Assembly: GCA_019671135.1 (NCBI GenBank) | Contig: JAHRHY010000005.1 | Coordinates: forward strand, 186,001 to 250,000 | Source: Linnemannia hyalina | Taxonomy: Eukaryota > Mortierellomycota > Mortierellomycetes > Mortierellales > Mortierellaceae | Direction of reading: 5' to 3' | Length of the DNA: 64,000 nucleotides | In this document: one piece after another, positions 53,794 through 64,000 of the stretch | Position numbering within the stretch: the first letter of the stretch is position 1 | How the letters are laid out: every line of letters begins with the position of its first letter | Made by a program: the position numbers and the translations under genes | Notes under the pieces: generated by a model | Seen by the model: the letters and a program-made list of their open reading frames with translations, nothing else | Database searches by the model: none | Told to the model about the DNA's origin: nothing

Positions 53794-56081
53794 ATGATGG
53801 CACCAAGACCGCACATCCGTGTGATCATTGTTGGAGCCGGTATCGGAGGTCTCATGCTGGGCATTCTCCTCCAGAGAATGGGCGTCACTTACCAGATCTT
53901 TGAGCGTGCGCCCAAAGTTAAGCCCTTAGGTAAATTATGGTCTTTCATCGTCTTTGAGGCAAAAGTACTTGCGTTCTGCTTCCTTCTGGCTAATTGACAC
54001 TTCTCTCTGGCGATACCTTCGTTGTGAACAGGCGCATTGATGTCGATTAACTCAAACATCTTGCCGGTGTTTGAACAGCTGGGCCTGCTGGAGCGGGTCG
54101 AGGCGATCTCGCTGTTGATCTACTACACGACTCTGTTCAACGGAAAGCTGGAGAAGATTGCAGAAGTCAACACCAAGGACCACAGAGAACGGTAAGAGAC
54201 AACCTTGAAGATGACAAGAACGTGGTCTGTGTGAGATGGATGGTGGGAGAACAAGTCTCGAGAAAGAGAAAATAAATCGTCATTCCCAACCCAAAAACTC
54301 AACCCGACAACGCTCACACCATGGCACCAAACATAAAACTTGTTCTTTGACCTTCTTTCGCATCAAAAACAAACATTGAAAACGCAACTAACCAAACCTT
54401 GACTCTTTTAAAAAACAACCTTAGAGCTGGATACGACTTTCTGGTTTTCTCTCGTCCTGAACTATACGACATCCTCTTGAGCGAGATCCCTTCGGGGCGC
54501 ATCTCGTTCAACAAGCGAGTGTTGAGCATGACAAAGACCATCAACGGAACCGAGATCAACTGCTCCGACAACTCTTCCTACGAAGCCGATATTATTGTGG
54601 GGGCCGACGGGGCATATAGCTCAATACGACAGAACATTTACAGGAAGATGTCTGAACTGGGAACACTGCCGGCGTCGGATAGTAAGGACATGGCAATGCC
54701 GTACGTATGTATGGTCGGAACGACTACTCCTCGGGACCCAGAGAGGTACCCAGAACTGAAGGACTCATATACTCATATCCACCATGTGATTGGCGATAGT
54801 ACACCATACAGCGTAAGTGCTTTGGACAGGACGACATGCATGGCTTTTGCTCTTTTGCCCTTTTCACTTCCAGCTTGCAATTTAGTCATGATTGAGCCTG
54901 GGATAGAAAGGGAGACAATACCATACCACAATTTGCTAATTTCCCCCGTTTCTCTCCCTATTCCTCCTTCAAATTTTTACGGAATAATACAGTGGACAGT
55001 GATCACGATCCCAGGCAACCGATTCTGTTGGAGCGTAATGAAACAGATCGCAGACCAAGACGAGGCGCGGGAACAGCGGTTCAGGAACTCGGAATGGGGG
55101 CCCGAAGCGAACGAAGAACTGATCGAGGCCGTCCACGCGTTCCCGGTCACCTTTGGAGGCACGTTGGGGGAGATCATTAATGCTACGCCCAAGGACCGGA
55201 TCTCGAAGGTTATGCTGGAGGAAAAGCTGTTTGATACTTGGTACCATGAGAATATTGTCTTGATTGGCGATGGTAAGTCGACTGGAGGCTGTTGTTTTTT
55301 TGAGAGAGGAAGAATGAAGATGTATGTTGCGAGGAGTACATTGAAAGTATTGACTACTAACAGAATGCTACATCGAACATACATGTGCTTCGGATTTTAC
55401 TTTGTTCAACAGCATGCCATAAGGTAACAACCACACTCAACTGGTTCAAACCCTTCAACCACGCACCTCACCATCCATGATAACCCTTTTTCTGACCTAC
55501 TCCTTCATCTCTATTTACCCGTAACCAGATGCTGCCAACATCAGGACAGGGAGCGATCAATGCGATGCAGGACGCGGTGATCCTGGCCAACTGTATCTAC
55601 GACCTCGAAGATGTCCGACCCGAGTCGCTGTCGGCAGCCTTCAAGTCCTACAAGCAGCAGCGGCACAGCGAGGCCAAGAAGCAGATCACCAACAGCAAAG
55701 TCAACGCCAAAATCTCTAGCGGCCAGGTACCCTTTTTTTCTCCGCCATTGATCACATCACTTCTGTCTCACTTATCTCAATCAGTCTCACTTCAAAACCT
55801 AACAAACTCATTTCTCTCTCTCATCGCTTGACTACTCTATATTTTCATCCTCTTCCTTGTAGACGAAGGTGGATAGGGCAGTACGCCATGTAGTCCTAAA
55901 CTACATCCCTCGCTCCCTGCAAGACCGGCAATTCACAAAAGATGCCGCCTACCGTCCTCAATGCACATTCATGCAACGAGTCCCCGACAAAGGTACCGTC
56001 CCCTCTCAACCTCAGCTTCCTTCTAGAAGATATGAGGCCGAAATGGAAGCCAACCGACGACACTTTTCTCCTCCCCTTTGA
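53794..56081 (+). CDS. FAD-dependent monooxygenase, salicylate-hydroxylase-like (copy 1)
   Basis: A flavoprotein aromatic hydroxylase-type enzyme of 463 residues. Exons: 53794-53929, 54032-54191, 54425-54812, 54993-55272, 55413-55423, 55529-55726, 55863-56081. Visible motifs are the dinucleotide-binding GAGIGGL (residues about 13-19), the DG motif in VGADGAYSSIR, and the GD motif in LIGD followed by MLPTSGQGAINAMQDA. These are the three signatures of the PHBH/salicylate hydroxylase class. The 11-nt exon 5 supplies ACHK between LIGD and MLPT, exactly matching AVHK in the downstream copy. The C-terminus TFMQRVPDKG is shared. The substrate is unknown. Alternative reading: without the micro-exon the gene would be broken, but all borders are GT/AG and in frame. 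Confidence 0.88.
55413..55423 (+). other. 11-nt micro-exon in monooxygenase copy 1
   Basis: Flanked by TTCAACAG and GTAACA. It restores the frame and the conserved H-K residues before MLPTSGQ. The corresponding bases in copy 2 lie inside one uninterrupted exon (near 58201). Confidence 0.7.
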
Positions 56082-56885
56082 TACCCCCTTTTCTTTTCGA
56101 ATTTTCTCTTCTCTCTACGTTGTTTTGAGCGTATTAGTTCTTAATGGCATCGATGTGCAAGCACAACTAATAAAAATAATAATATTGTTGTTGATTCTGG
56201 GTCTCGCTGTTGCTGTTGTTATTTGATGAAGAGGAGAGTAGAGCGAAATAGCTAATGTATGACAAAGTTCGCTGTTGGAAAATAAAACAGCAACAGGATT
56301 GGTACAGGCGGGAGGGAAGGGGAATGGGCACTTTGTTGTTTTCTTCTTGTTTTTGTTTTGATACTCCCGACGTGGATTGAACTTTGATGTTCTTTTGCGT
56401 TCATGCTTGGTTGATGGGCAAGTAGACTCGACAAAGAGAGAATGGCGGAATGAGCATATTTGCGAAAGGTCGAGGACAGGAAGCATTGCTCTCAAATTTT
56501 GGGCGTCCAAGAAAAATGGTTCATTCGCCCGTCATGACTGAACATCCACTCACCCAGCATTTCCTTCCTCACACAGGTACAGTACAACACAATGCAAGTG
56601 GGTTCGATGAGCGGAACCACAAAAAAAATGAAGAAAAGTGCTCACCATGCATCTTGTAACCTGTCAAGTCTGCACCCAGTCCATCAACAAGGAAGAGAAT
56701 GTTGTGATCACAGGATTAATCAATTCCACCCATTCTTTGGACCCACCCTCTTTTTTTGTGCCTTCGGAAAGAAGAGGATCGATTATCTTTCTGCTGTTCC
56801 TTCTTCTCTTCCTCCTTCTTTTCTTCTCTTCACCACTTTTTTCACTTTCCCCTGACCTTCCACACCAACACAGCAAGAACAAAGA
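56082..56885. promoter_or_regulatory. Intergenic between the tandem monooxygenases
   Basis: 800 bases with the 3' flank of copy 1 (AATAAAA near 56168 and 56281) and a CT-rich leader at 56790-56860 before copy 2. No gene is seen. Confidence 0.5.
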
Positions 56886-58748
56886 ATGACACTTCCTCCA
56901 AGGCCTCGCCCAACCGTGGTGATCGTGGGCGCCGGAATCGCCGGTCTGATGATGGGTATCCTCCTCGACAAGATGGATATCCCTTACACCATCCTTGAGC
57001 GTGCTCCCAAAGTCAAGCCCCTCGGTATTGTTCTCTTCCCGTTTTTTTCCACCTACGCTGTTGACATTGTCATGCTACATGTATATCTTTGTCATTTCTT
57101 CTAACAACATTTCATTTTACTCGAGTAGGTGCGTTGATGAGTTTCAATGGAAACATCTTGGCGCTGTTTGACCAGCTGGGAATGCTGGATGAAGCGATGA
57201 GCATCTCGTTTAAGATCCACAGTACCAACCTCTTTGATGAGAAGCTTACCAAGCTTGCTGAAGTCAACACCAGCGACCACCACGATCGGTAAGAAAAAAG
57301 ATGCGCACAGGGACAACTGAAGCGCACTCTCACACGTTCAACATCCCAGACAAACATAAACACAATCGCTCAACATCTAACCTTCTTTTTTTTGGATATG
57401 GTGCAAACGACAGCACGGGATACGACTTTATCGTCTTCTCACGCCCAGAACTGTACGAGATCATCCGGAAACGAGTCCCCGAGGAGAAAGTTCTGATGAA
57501 CAAAAAGGTCACCGCCATCAAAAAGACTTCCACCGGCGTTTCTGTCTCCTGCTCCGATAACACCACCTACGACGGACATATCCTTATCGGTGCCGATGGT
57601 GCCTACAGTACCGTTCGTCAGAAGTTGTATAGCGAGATGGAGGCTAAGGGAGTGCTTCCAAAGTCGGATGGGGAGGATTTGGCGATGCCTTATGTATGCA
57701 TGGTCGGAACTACGACCCCCCAGGATCCTAAGAAGTATCCGGAGCTCCAGGGACCTACCACGCATATTCACCATGTCATTGGAGATGGTTCTTCTTATAG
57801 CGTACGTTTGTTTGTACTCGTGAACTCTAACATCGTTCTTTTCTAACAACCACCAACACTTTTCTCTTTTATGACCTTACTAACCAATATCTTCTATATC
57901 ATTCCAATGGACATAGTGGACAGTGATCACAATCCCAGGAAACAGATTCTGCTGGAGCGTGATGCAGCAGATCACAGATCCCGAAGAAGCCAAAGCCCAA
58001 CGCTTCCGCAACTCGGAATGGGGTCCCGAAGCAACCGAGTCCATGATCGCCGCCGTCCGTGGCTTCCCCACAACTTTCGGTGGTGGCACCCTGGGCGACA
58101 TTCTCGACGTAACCCCCAAGGATGTGGTCTCGAAGGTCATGCTGGAAGAGAAGCTGTTTGACACTTGGCACCACGACAACGTTGTGTTGATTGGAGACGC
58201 TGTGCACAAAATGCTGCCTACCTCAGGACAGGGCGCGATCAATGCGATGCAGGATGCGGTGGTGTTGGCTAATTGCATTTATGATTTGGAGGATTTGAAG
58301 CCCGAGAGTTTGGACGCTGCGTTCGAGTCTTATAAGCAGCAACGTCATGGAGAGGCCAAGAAGCAGGTTAATAACAGTGCCGTCAACGCCAAAATCTCCA
58401 GCGGCCAGGTATGCGCACTGCTATCGTGCTTCATCCGTCCTGCCACTCTTTCTTTCGAATGTCAAGGAAAGAGATATGTTTACGACTCACTCACCACCTT
58501 TTTTTCTCCCTTCCTTTTCTCCCTCCTTTCTGCAGACGTTCCTTGACAGATGTGTGCGTCACGTAGTCCTGAACTGGATCCCCAAATCCCTCCAAGATCG
58601 CCAATTCACAAAGGACGCCGCCTACCGCCCTCAATGCACATTCCTCCCCCGCATTCCTGACATGGGTAGCGTTCCCTCCCTCCCGCAACTCCCTTCCAAA
58701 CGCTACCAGGCCGAGCAAGCTGCTGCCGCTAACTCTGCTGCTGTTTAG
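56886..58748 (+). CDS. FAD-dependent monooxygenase, salicylate-hydroxylase-like (copy 2)
   Basis: 463 residues in five exons: 56886-57024, 57129-57288, 57414-57801, 57917-58408, 58536-58748. It has GAGIAGL, GADGAYSTVR and LIGDAVHKMLPTSGQG, and is similar along its whole length to copy 1. Exons 1-3 have the same borders and exons 2 and 3 the same lengths (160 and 388 nt) as copy 1. Exon 4 here (492 nt) equals copy 1 exons 4+5+6 plus one codon. Same strand, 800 bases apart: a tandem duplication old enough for clear sequence divergence. Neither copy has a signal peptide or TM segment at its start, so both are probably cytosolic. Confidence 0.9.
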
Positions 58749-59136
58749 AAGATTGCTTTTGGCGGTGAAGTTTCGTAGATAGACGACTTTTTATATATAC
58801 ACATACATTTCATTACACGCGCAAAGATCATTTTCTTGTGCGTTGTTACATAGCTTTCATTCATACCTCATTCAGTGCCCTTAATAAATTGCAGAGGCGT
58901 TCAGTACAGTTCCGGCTGACTGCGCCCATCCAGGAGCCCATCGCATTGATTTTGATATGGAGGCGAAGTTAAATGGATAGGATGTTTTGGCGACAAGAGG
59001 CAACGTTGCTTGAGGATATAATTCACAATAACCGCAGTCATTATTGTGAGGCAAGGAGAAGGGGTAAGAACTTATAGACGTAGCGACTGTCTACAAGATT
59101 TTCATTTTTTAGTTGGTCTTCCATATCAAGAAACAA
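58749..59136. other. Intergenic, no gene seen
   Basis: 3' flank of monooxygenase copy 2 (AATAAA near 58883), then AT-rich sequence that was probably the promoter of the broken gene that follows. Confidence 0.4.
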
Positions 59137-59440
59137 ATGTTGTACATCGCTCTTACCAAGGCTTCACTTGACATCCTCACCGCTTCCTTGATATCTCTCC
59201 TAACCCAGAAGGTCGATGCCCATTCGTACGCCGACTGCATCGACTGGTGCTACAAGGACCCAAAGACTTTCCTCCTGGTCTTATAAGAACGTGCATGCTT
59301 CGACTATGCCCGTCGTTTCACCCTAAAGGCCAAGACTTTTGCTAAGCTTGACTCGGATGGTTTCAATCGCCTCGACCAGCAGTCGTACAAAAACTCCGAT
59401 CCTAACCACTCTCTGCCTTTCTCCGACGGTAAGACGGTAA
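59137..59440 (+). pseudogene. Broken gene for a small secreted protein (mature start HSYADCIDW)
   Basis: From the ATG at 59137 a leader with hydrophobic core (ASLISLLTQKVDA) runs into HSYADCIDWCYKDPK and then a stop at 59284. A second open stretch in another frame carries FDYARRFTLKAKTFAKLD and continues to about 59440. The two read as parts of one ancestral protein separated by frameshifts. After signal cleavage the mature protein would have started with His, as copper-dependent LPMO-type enzymes do; that link is only a suggestion from the N-terminus. No downstream exon is apparent. Confidence 0.5.
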
Positions 59441-59708
59441 GCAGGGTGAGGAACCTAGTGCAGATGAGAGAGTCAGAAAGAAACCCCGAGGGATAACCAG
59501 AGAAGAGAGGGACATCAAGGAAGTACGACGTCAAGGACAGTCAGCACAACGTCCGGAATGTAAAGGTTCAAGGGCCACACATTCTTACTTCATCTTTCGC
59601 TTTAAAAGAATCTAGTTTATTTCAATCTCTTCGTTCTAGGATTCTGCTCCATGCAAGGTGGCCTGGAAGACCATCATACATGGCCAAAGGTCTCTCCATA
59701 GACTGCTT

Positions 59709-60553
59709 TTAACAGGCGGGGATGGACTGGGCCTGAGCGCCACGGCAGTTAGCGGTGGTCTTGACCTGTGGAGATTCCTCTTTACCGTTCTTTTCAATGC
59801 CCTTGAACTCCTGGCAGACATGCTTGATACCGGTTCCGCACGATCCAGAGATGGTAGCGACATCACCGTAGTTGGAGTTGATACCGACAAGGTCTGCATT
59901 AACCCTGTTGGCCCTGACGTTCTGGACAATGACATTTCTTGGGCCACCGTTCTTGCTGCAGTTACCGCAGCTGCGGAAGAGCTTGCCGACGTTGACGACG
60001 GTGTAGTCCTTGATGGTGACCGTTCCTCTTCCGTTGTGTTGGACAACCTTGTCCTTGGCGTCCTGAGCTCCACCTCCTTGGATCAAGACGCTTCCGGTAC
60101 CCTTGATAGTGATGGCATCTAAATGAGAAAGTATCGATTATTGTGGTTAAGACAGTGGTCAGTGAATGAAAATGTGTGCAGTGATTTAGAATGTGTATAG
60201 AGAATGCAGAGAAGGAGAATGTTTGTACCTTCGCAGACTTTGCGGAACCAGACGTTCTTAAGAGTACAAGCACCCTCGCAATGAATTCCCTCAAGAGCGT
60301 TTCCTCCGATGATGACGTTGCTCAAAGTAGCACCATTCTTAAGGATAAAGACAGCGTTGGCAGACCCAGTGTCTTTGTCAGAGTTGCAAGGGCGTCCACG
60401 GTCGTACTCCTTGTTGCCAAAGTCCTTGACTCCAGTGATAACGCTTGGTGCGGGGAGGGAAACGATGCTGCCAGATCGAGTAGGGATGTTGAGCGTTTGC
60501 GCGGCGCAGACGGAGGCGAAGACAGCAGTGAGAGTGAGGGCTTGGAACTTCAT
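59709..60553 (-). CDS. Pectate lyase, PL3-like (left copy)
   Basis: A secreted enzyme of 244 residues that cleaves polygalacturonate by beta-elimination. Exons 60553-60229 and 60118-59709. A signal peptide (MKFQALTLTAVFASVCAA) is followed by motifs of the PL3 family: RPCNSDKDTGSANAVFIL, GGNALEGIHCEGACTL, WFRKVCEDAITIKG at the splice junction, VQHNGRGTVTIKDYTV and a Cys-rich FRSCGNCS. Length is normal for PL3. A TATA-type element (TATAAGTA on the coding strand) lies at 60684-60691. The gene and its promoter lie in the left arm of the large inverted repeat, and an apparently identical copy starts at 63825 in the other direction. Confidence 0.93.
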
Positions 60554-61910
60554 GTTGAAATGTTGTGTTCTGGAGGATAGATAGATTCTTGGTTGAGGGT
60601 TGGGTTGGGTGCGATACTGATGCTGTAGATGTGGAAGCTGAAGACTGAGTAGTGAAGAGAAAAATACCAGGGGATGAGTCCAGTACTTATACCTGTGAGG
60701 TAGCCCTGGTTCCCGTTGGAAACTGAAGATAGGAAAACATAAACATTGGATAGATAAAGAGACTCAGGGTGCTAGTGGGGCCCGTTGAATATATGTTTCA
60801 TGTTGTAATGCATAAATGCCGCGAGTTCATGATAGCCTTTGGGATCGGTAGTCTAGGAAATATGTCCTCGTGTAGATGTACATTCAATGGTCGCGTATCG
60901 GGATATAAATCACCCCGCATGCTCTTTTTTTTCCCGCGAGATTAAGTTTCGCTTTATGAGGATTACCAGGTAGGAGAGAGTGCTCCATCAATTCATCTAG
61001 CGCACAAACAGGTATTTGTCCGCACAACATTTCAGTGCGATTCGTTTCGCCTATGCAGGGCTTGACTGACTGACTTGTGTGTAACTTGGATATATCCTTC
61101 AGCGTTCACATCTCCATATCACACTGACAAACAGTCGACGAACAATCGACGCACACATAAATGGATGTGTTGCACCAATGCCAAGCGGTGCTTCATGATG
61201 GTGATCGCCAATATTAATTGGGACTACAAGCCTGTCGTCTGCGCAGACGTCTTGCTTGCTGGTTTGCAACGTGGTGCGTGTGACTAGCTTTACTTTTACT
61301 CCCATGGTGTACATTTATGAACATAAAGTCTATGGAATTCCAGGATTGGAGAGCAATGCAAGGGCAATGCAGGGTAATAGCCTGATAGGTCACAATTAAA
61401 AATTGACAACGTGTTGAACCAGTGATTTGTGTGTATTTTTTTTCTCGCGATATCTTATGACCCACGACGGTATCTTGGTACTTCTCACCGCCAGGCTTTC
61501 GCTTACCATTCCTGATAGGAGTATGTGACGCTCTTGCGATGGTTCATGCAGTAGATGTTGCGAGCGTAGTGTGAGGGCTGTTGCGAATCTAGACCCTTGA
61601 GGTGGAAATAGGCGTACGTCAATACAGGACGCTGGCTGCGTGCGACTTTTTTTACATACGTAAAGAGGGTCGTAAAAAAAGAAACAAGTCAAACCGTTTT
61701 CATCAGGGCACAAAAGATTAACGAATGAGGGAGTCATTTGGGACAGGAATGAGAGGGATGAACGGCACATTGAGAAGGTGGAGGCCAAAAAGATCAAGGG
61801 GATAAATCCAAAAAAAATGAGAGGGATTAATTTTTGCAGCATGGAAAGCATTATGCATTGGTTTCTTTAGCCGCTTTGTCGCTTTTTATGTGACGTGTAT
61901 CTTTTCTATG
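60378..61910. repeat. Left arm of a large inverted repeat (part visible in both arms)
   Basis: Every position x here corresponds to position 124378-x in 62468-64000 on the opposite strand, with no indel found. Long stretches checked (start of the lyase gene, its promoter, open frames of 151, 83, 71 and 70 codons) are identical. It includes the first 176 coding bases of the lyase and its whole upstream region. The arm may extend further left; the window ends before that can be tested. Outside the lyase gene I see no gene; a 151-codon frame at 61396-61851 (minus) has no recognisable domain. Confidence 0.93.
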
Positions 61911-62467
61911 TACTTTCCGCACTAAACAAATAGAGACATACCAGACAGCACGCGAACCCCAGTGTTGGGACAACACAAGAGGACATCAAGGGACAAGATC
62001 AAGGGACACGTAAAGAAAAAAATCAAGTAATGGAAAAGGATTAAGGAATGCTGGTATGGGGCCTAGATTCGTCTCAGAAACACACCAATGGCAAGAGTCA
62101 CAACAGGCATGTGGCAGCCAAGCGTTCATAGCGACGTTGCTTTTTGGTCCCTCGATGTCGGTTCTTCCTACCATACTGAAGCAGAATCCAGCAAGCGTTG
62201 GATTGTTCAACCACAATTAGGGGACAAGACCTGGAGTTTAGACCGTCGTGGGACAGGTTAGATTCACCTATTGATAAAATGCTGTTGCAATAGTAATATA
62301 ACTTAGCACAATAGGAACCGTTCATTCTGATAATTGGTATTTGGGCCTGCCTGAGCAGGCGATGGCCCGAAGCTATCATCCGTTGGGTTATGGCTGAACG
62401 CCTTCAAGTCAGAACCTGTGCTAGAACGCGACGTTTACCGCCTTTTCAATTTTTGGTTGAATACGAT
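61911..62467. repeat. 557-bp spacer of the inverted repeat, carrying dispersed repeat sequence
   Basis: Unique to the centre of the palindrome. 61970-62170, read on the minus strand, has the DIEGPKSNVAMNAWLPHA core and CCCTTGATCTTGTCCC motifs shared with 33208-33420. 62405-62440 has CAAGTCAGAACCT and CTAGAACGCGACG shared with 32735-32850. It therefore contains mobile or repetitive material. Confidence 0.6.
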
Positions 62468-63686
62468 CATGGAAAAGGTATACGTCACATAAAAAGCGAC
62501 AAAGCGGCTAAAGAAACCAATGCATAATGCTTTCCATGCTGCAAAAATTAATCCCTCTCATTTTTTTTGGATTTATCCCCTTGATCTTTTTGGCCTCCAC
62601 CTTCTCAATGTGCCGTTCATCCCTCTCATTCCTGTCCCAAATGACTCCCTCATTCGTTAATCTTTTGTGCCCTGATGAAAACGGTTTGACTTGTTTCTTT
62701 TTTTACGACCCTCTTTACGTATGTAAAAAAAGTCGCACGCAGCCAGCGTCCTGTATTGACGTACGCCTATTTCCACCTCAAGGGTCTAGATTCGCAACAG
62801 CCCTCACACTACGCTCGCAACATCTACTGCATGAACCATCGCAAGAGCGTCACATACTCCTATCAGGAATGGTAAGCGAAAGCCTGGCGGTGAGAAGTAC
62901 CAAGATACCGTCGTGGGTCATAAGATATCGCGAGAAAAAAAATACACACAAATCACTGGTTCAACACGTTGTCAATTTTTAATTGTGACCTATCAGGCTA
63001 TTACCCTGCATTGCCCTTGCATTGCTCTCCAATCCTGGAATTCCATAGACTTTATGTTCATAAATGTACACCATGGGAGTAAAAGTAAAGCTAGTCACAC
63101 GCACCACGTTGCAAACCAGCAAGCAAGACGTCTGCGCAGACGACAGGCTTGTAGTCCCAATTAATATTGGCGATCACCATCATGAAGCACCGCTTGGCAT
63201 TGGTGCAACACATCCATTTATGTGTGCGTCGATTGTTCGTCGACTGTTTGTCAGTGTGATATGGAGATGTGAACGCTGAAGGATATATCCAAGTTACACA
63301 CAAGTCAGTCAGTCAAGCCCTGCATAGGCGAAACGAATCGCACTGAAATGTTGTGCGGACAAATACCTGTTTGTGCGCTAGATGAATTGATGGAGCACTC
63401 TCTCCTACCTGGTAATCCTCATAAAGCGAAACTTAATCTCGCGGGAAAAAAAAGAGCATGCGGGGTGATTTATATCCCGATACGCGACCATTGAATGTAC
63501 ATCTACACGAGGACATATTTCCTAGACTACCGATCCCAAAGGCTATCATGAACTCGCGGCATTTATGCATTACAACATGAAACATATATTCAACGGGCCC
63601 CACTAGCACCCTGAGTCTCTTTATCTATCCAATGTTTATGTTTTCCTATCTTCAGTTTCCAACGGGAACCAGGGCTACCTCACAGG

Positions 63687-63694
63687 TATAAGTA
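63687..63694 (+). promoter_or_regulatory. TATA-type element of the right lyase copy
   Basis: TATAAGTA about 131 bases before the ATG at 63825, with a mirror copy at 60684-60691 for the left gene. The leader between is CA/CT-rich. Confidence 0.5.
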
Positions 63695-63824
63695 CTGGAC
63701 TCATCCCCTGGTATTTTTCTCTTCACTACTCAGTCTTCAGCTTCCACATCTACAGCATCAGTATCGCACCCAACCCAACCCTCAACCAAGAATCTATCTA
63801 TCCTCCAGAACACAACATTTCAAC

Positions 63825-64000
63825 ATGAAGTTCCAAGCCCTCACTCTCACTGCTGTCTTCGCCTCCGTCTGCGCCGCGCAAACGCTCAACATCCCTACTC
63901 GATCTGGCAGCATCGTTTCCCTCCCCGCACCAAGCGTTATCACTGGAGTCAAGGACTTTGGCAACAAGGAGTACGACCGTGGACGCCCTTGCAACTCTGA
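63825..64000 (+). CDS. Pectate lyase, PL3-like (right copy, 3'-partial)
   Basis: The first 58 codons plus two bases of a second lyase gene, starting with the same signal peptide and running to RGRPCNS at the window edge. Within view it is identical to the left copy. The two genes are transcribed away from each other from about 3.3 kb of largely palindromic DNA, so they share the same promoter sequence. Whether the second copy is intact beyond the window cannot be seen. Confidence 0.9.
   Translation, partial: MKFQALTLTAVFASVCAAQTLNIPTRSGSIVSLPAPSVITGVKDFGNKEYDRGRPCNS

Larger units (their letters stand above)
62468..64000. repeat. Right arm of the large inverted repeat, cut by the window end
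   Basis: Reverse complement of 60378-61910. The only mismatches I find are within the innermost 14 positions (62471, 62478 and 62481). Confidence 0.93.

Noticed and set aside
61396..61851. A 151-codon open frame inside the inverted-repeat arm, present identically in both arms.
   Set aside because: Its presence twice follows from the repeat. It has no domain, unusual composition and no credible promoter; treated as chance.

Overview
The window is nuclear DNA of a filamentous, early-diverging fungus. The pattern of genes (short GTRAGT...YAG introns, CT-rich 5' leaders, a CPYA glutathione S-transferase, Zn2Cys6 regulator, PL3 pectate lyase, kelch surface proteins, salicylate-hydroxylase-like monooxygenases) fits Mucoromycota, most likely Mortierellaceae. 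That placement is inference from gene style, not from a search. About twenty protein genes are supported; exon borders given here were worked out by hand from frame and GT/AG consensus and every complete model sums to a whole number of codons.

Layout. 1-7,733 (+): a huge CHD-type chromatin remodeler, 5' end outside the window, whose post-helicase region matches the CHD6-9/Kismet class and whose tail is an RS domain. 8,250-9,413 (+): a Q-rich disordered protein. 9,714-13,669 (-): a Zn2Cys6 transcription factor with a QH-repeat tail. 14,257-15,718 (+): short-chain dehydrogenase. 16,326-17,187 (+): glutathione S-transferase. 17,284-19,218 (-): F-box/leucine-rich protein. 19,741-21,128 (+): unknown Cys/Q-rich protein, followed by a decayed copy of its first exon. 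22,384-24,145 (+): M20 amidohydrolase. 24,146-29,097: a 5-kb gene-free stretch leading to an OPT oligopeptide transporter (29,098-31,451, +).

31.5-34.3 kb is an accessory island: a Tc1-type helix-turn-helix remnant, a dispersed repeat, and a small spliced gene (33,634-34,298, +) for a secreted protein built of tandem exon-intron units. 35,019-37,746 (-) and 42,430-44,798 (-) are two signal-peptide/kelch/single-TM proteins that flank a frame-damaged MULE/FAR1-like gene. 45,482-47,646 (-): membrane-anchored alpha/beta hydrolase. 50,644-51,857 (+): BMT2-type 25S rRNA methyltransferase. 53,794-56,081 and 56,886-58,748 (+): tandem FAD monooxygenases of equal length but different intron content.

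59.1 kb to the end: a broken secreted-protein gene, then two pectate lyase genes transcribed away from each other on the arms of a very large inverted repeat (arms at least 1.53 kb in view, 557-bp spacer). The spacer holds a member of the same dispersed repeat seen at 32.7-33.4 kb. The best candidates for new biology are the micro-exon secreted repeat gene, the inverted pectate lyase duplication, and the intron gain around an 11-nt exon in the first monooxygenase.
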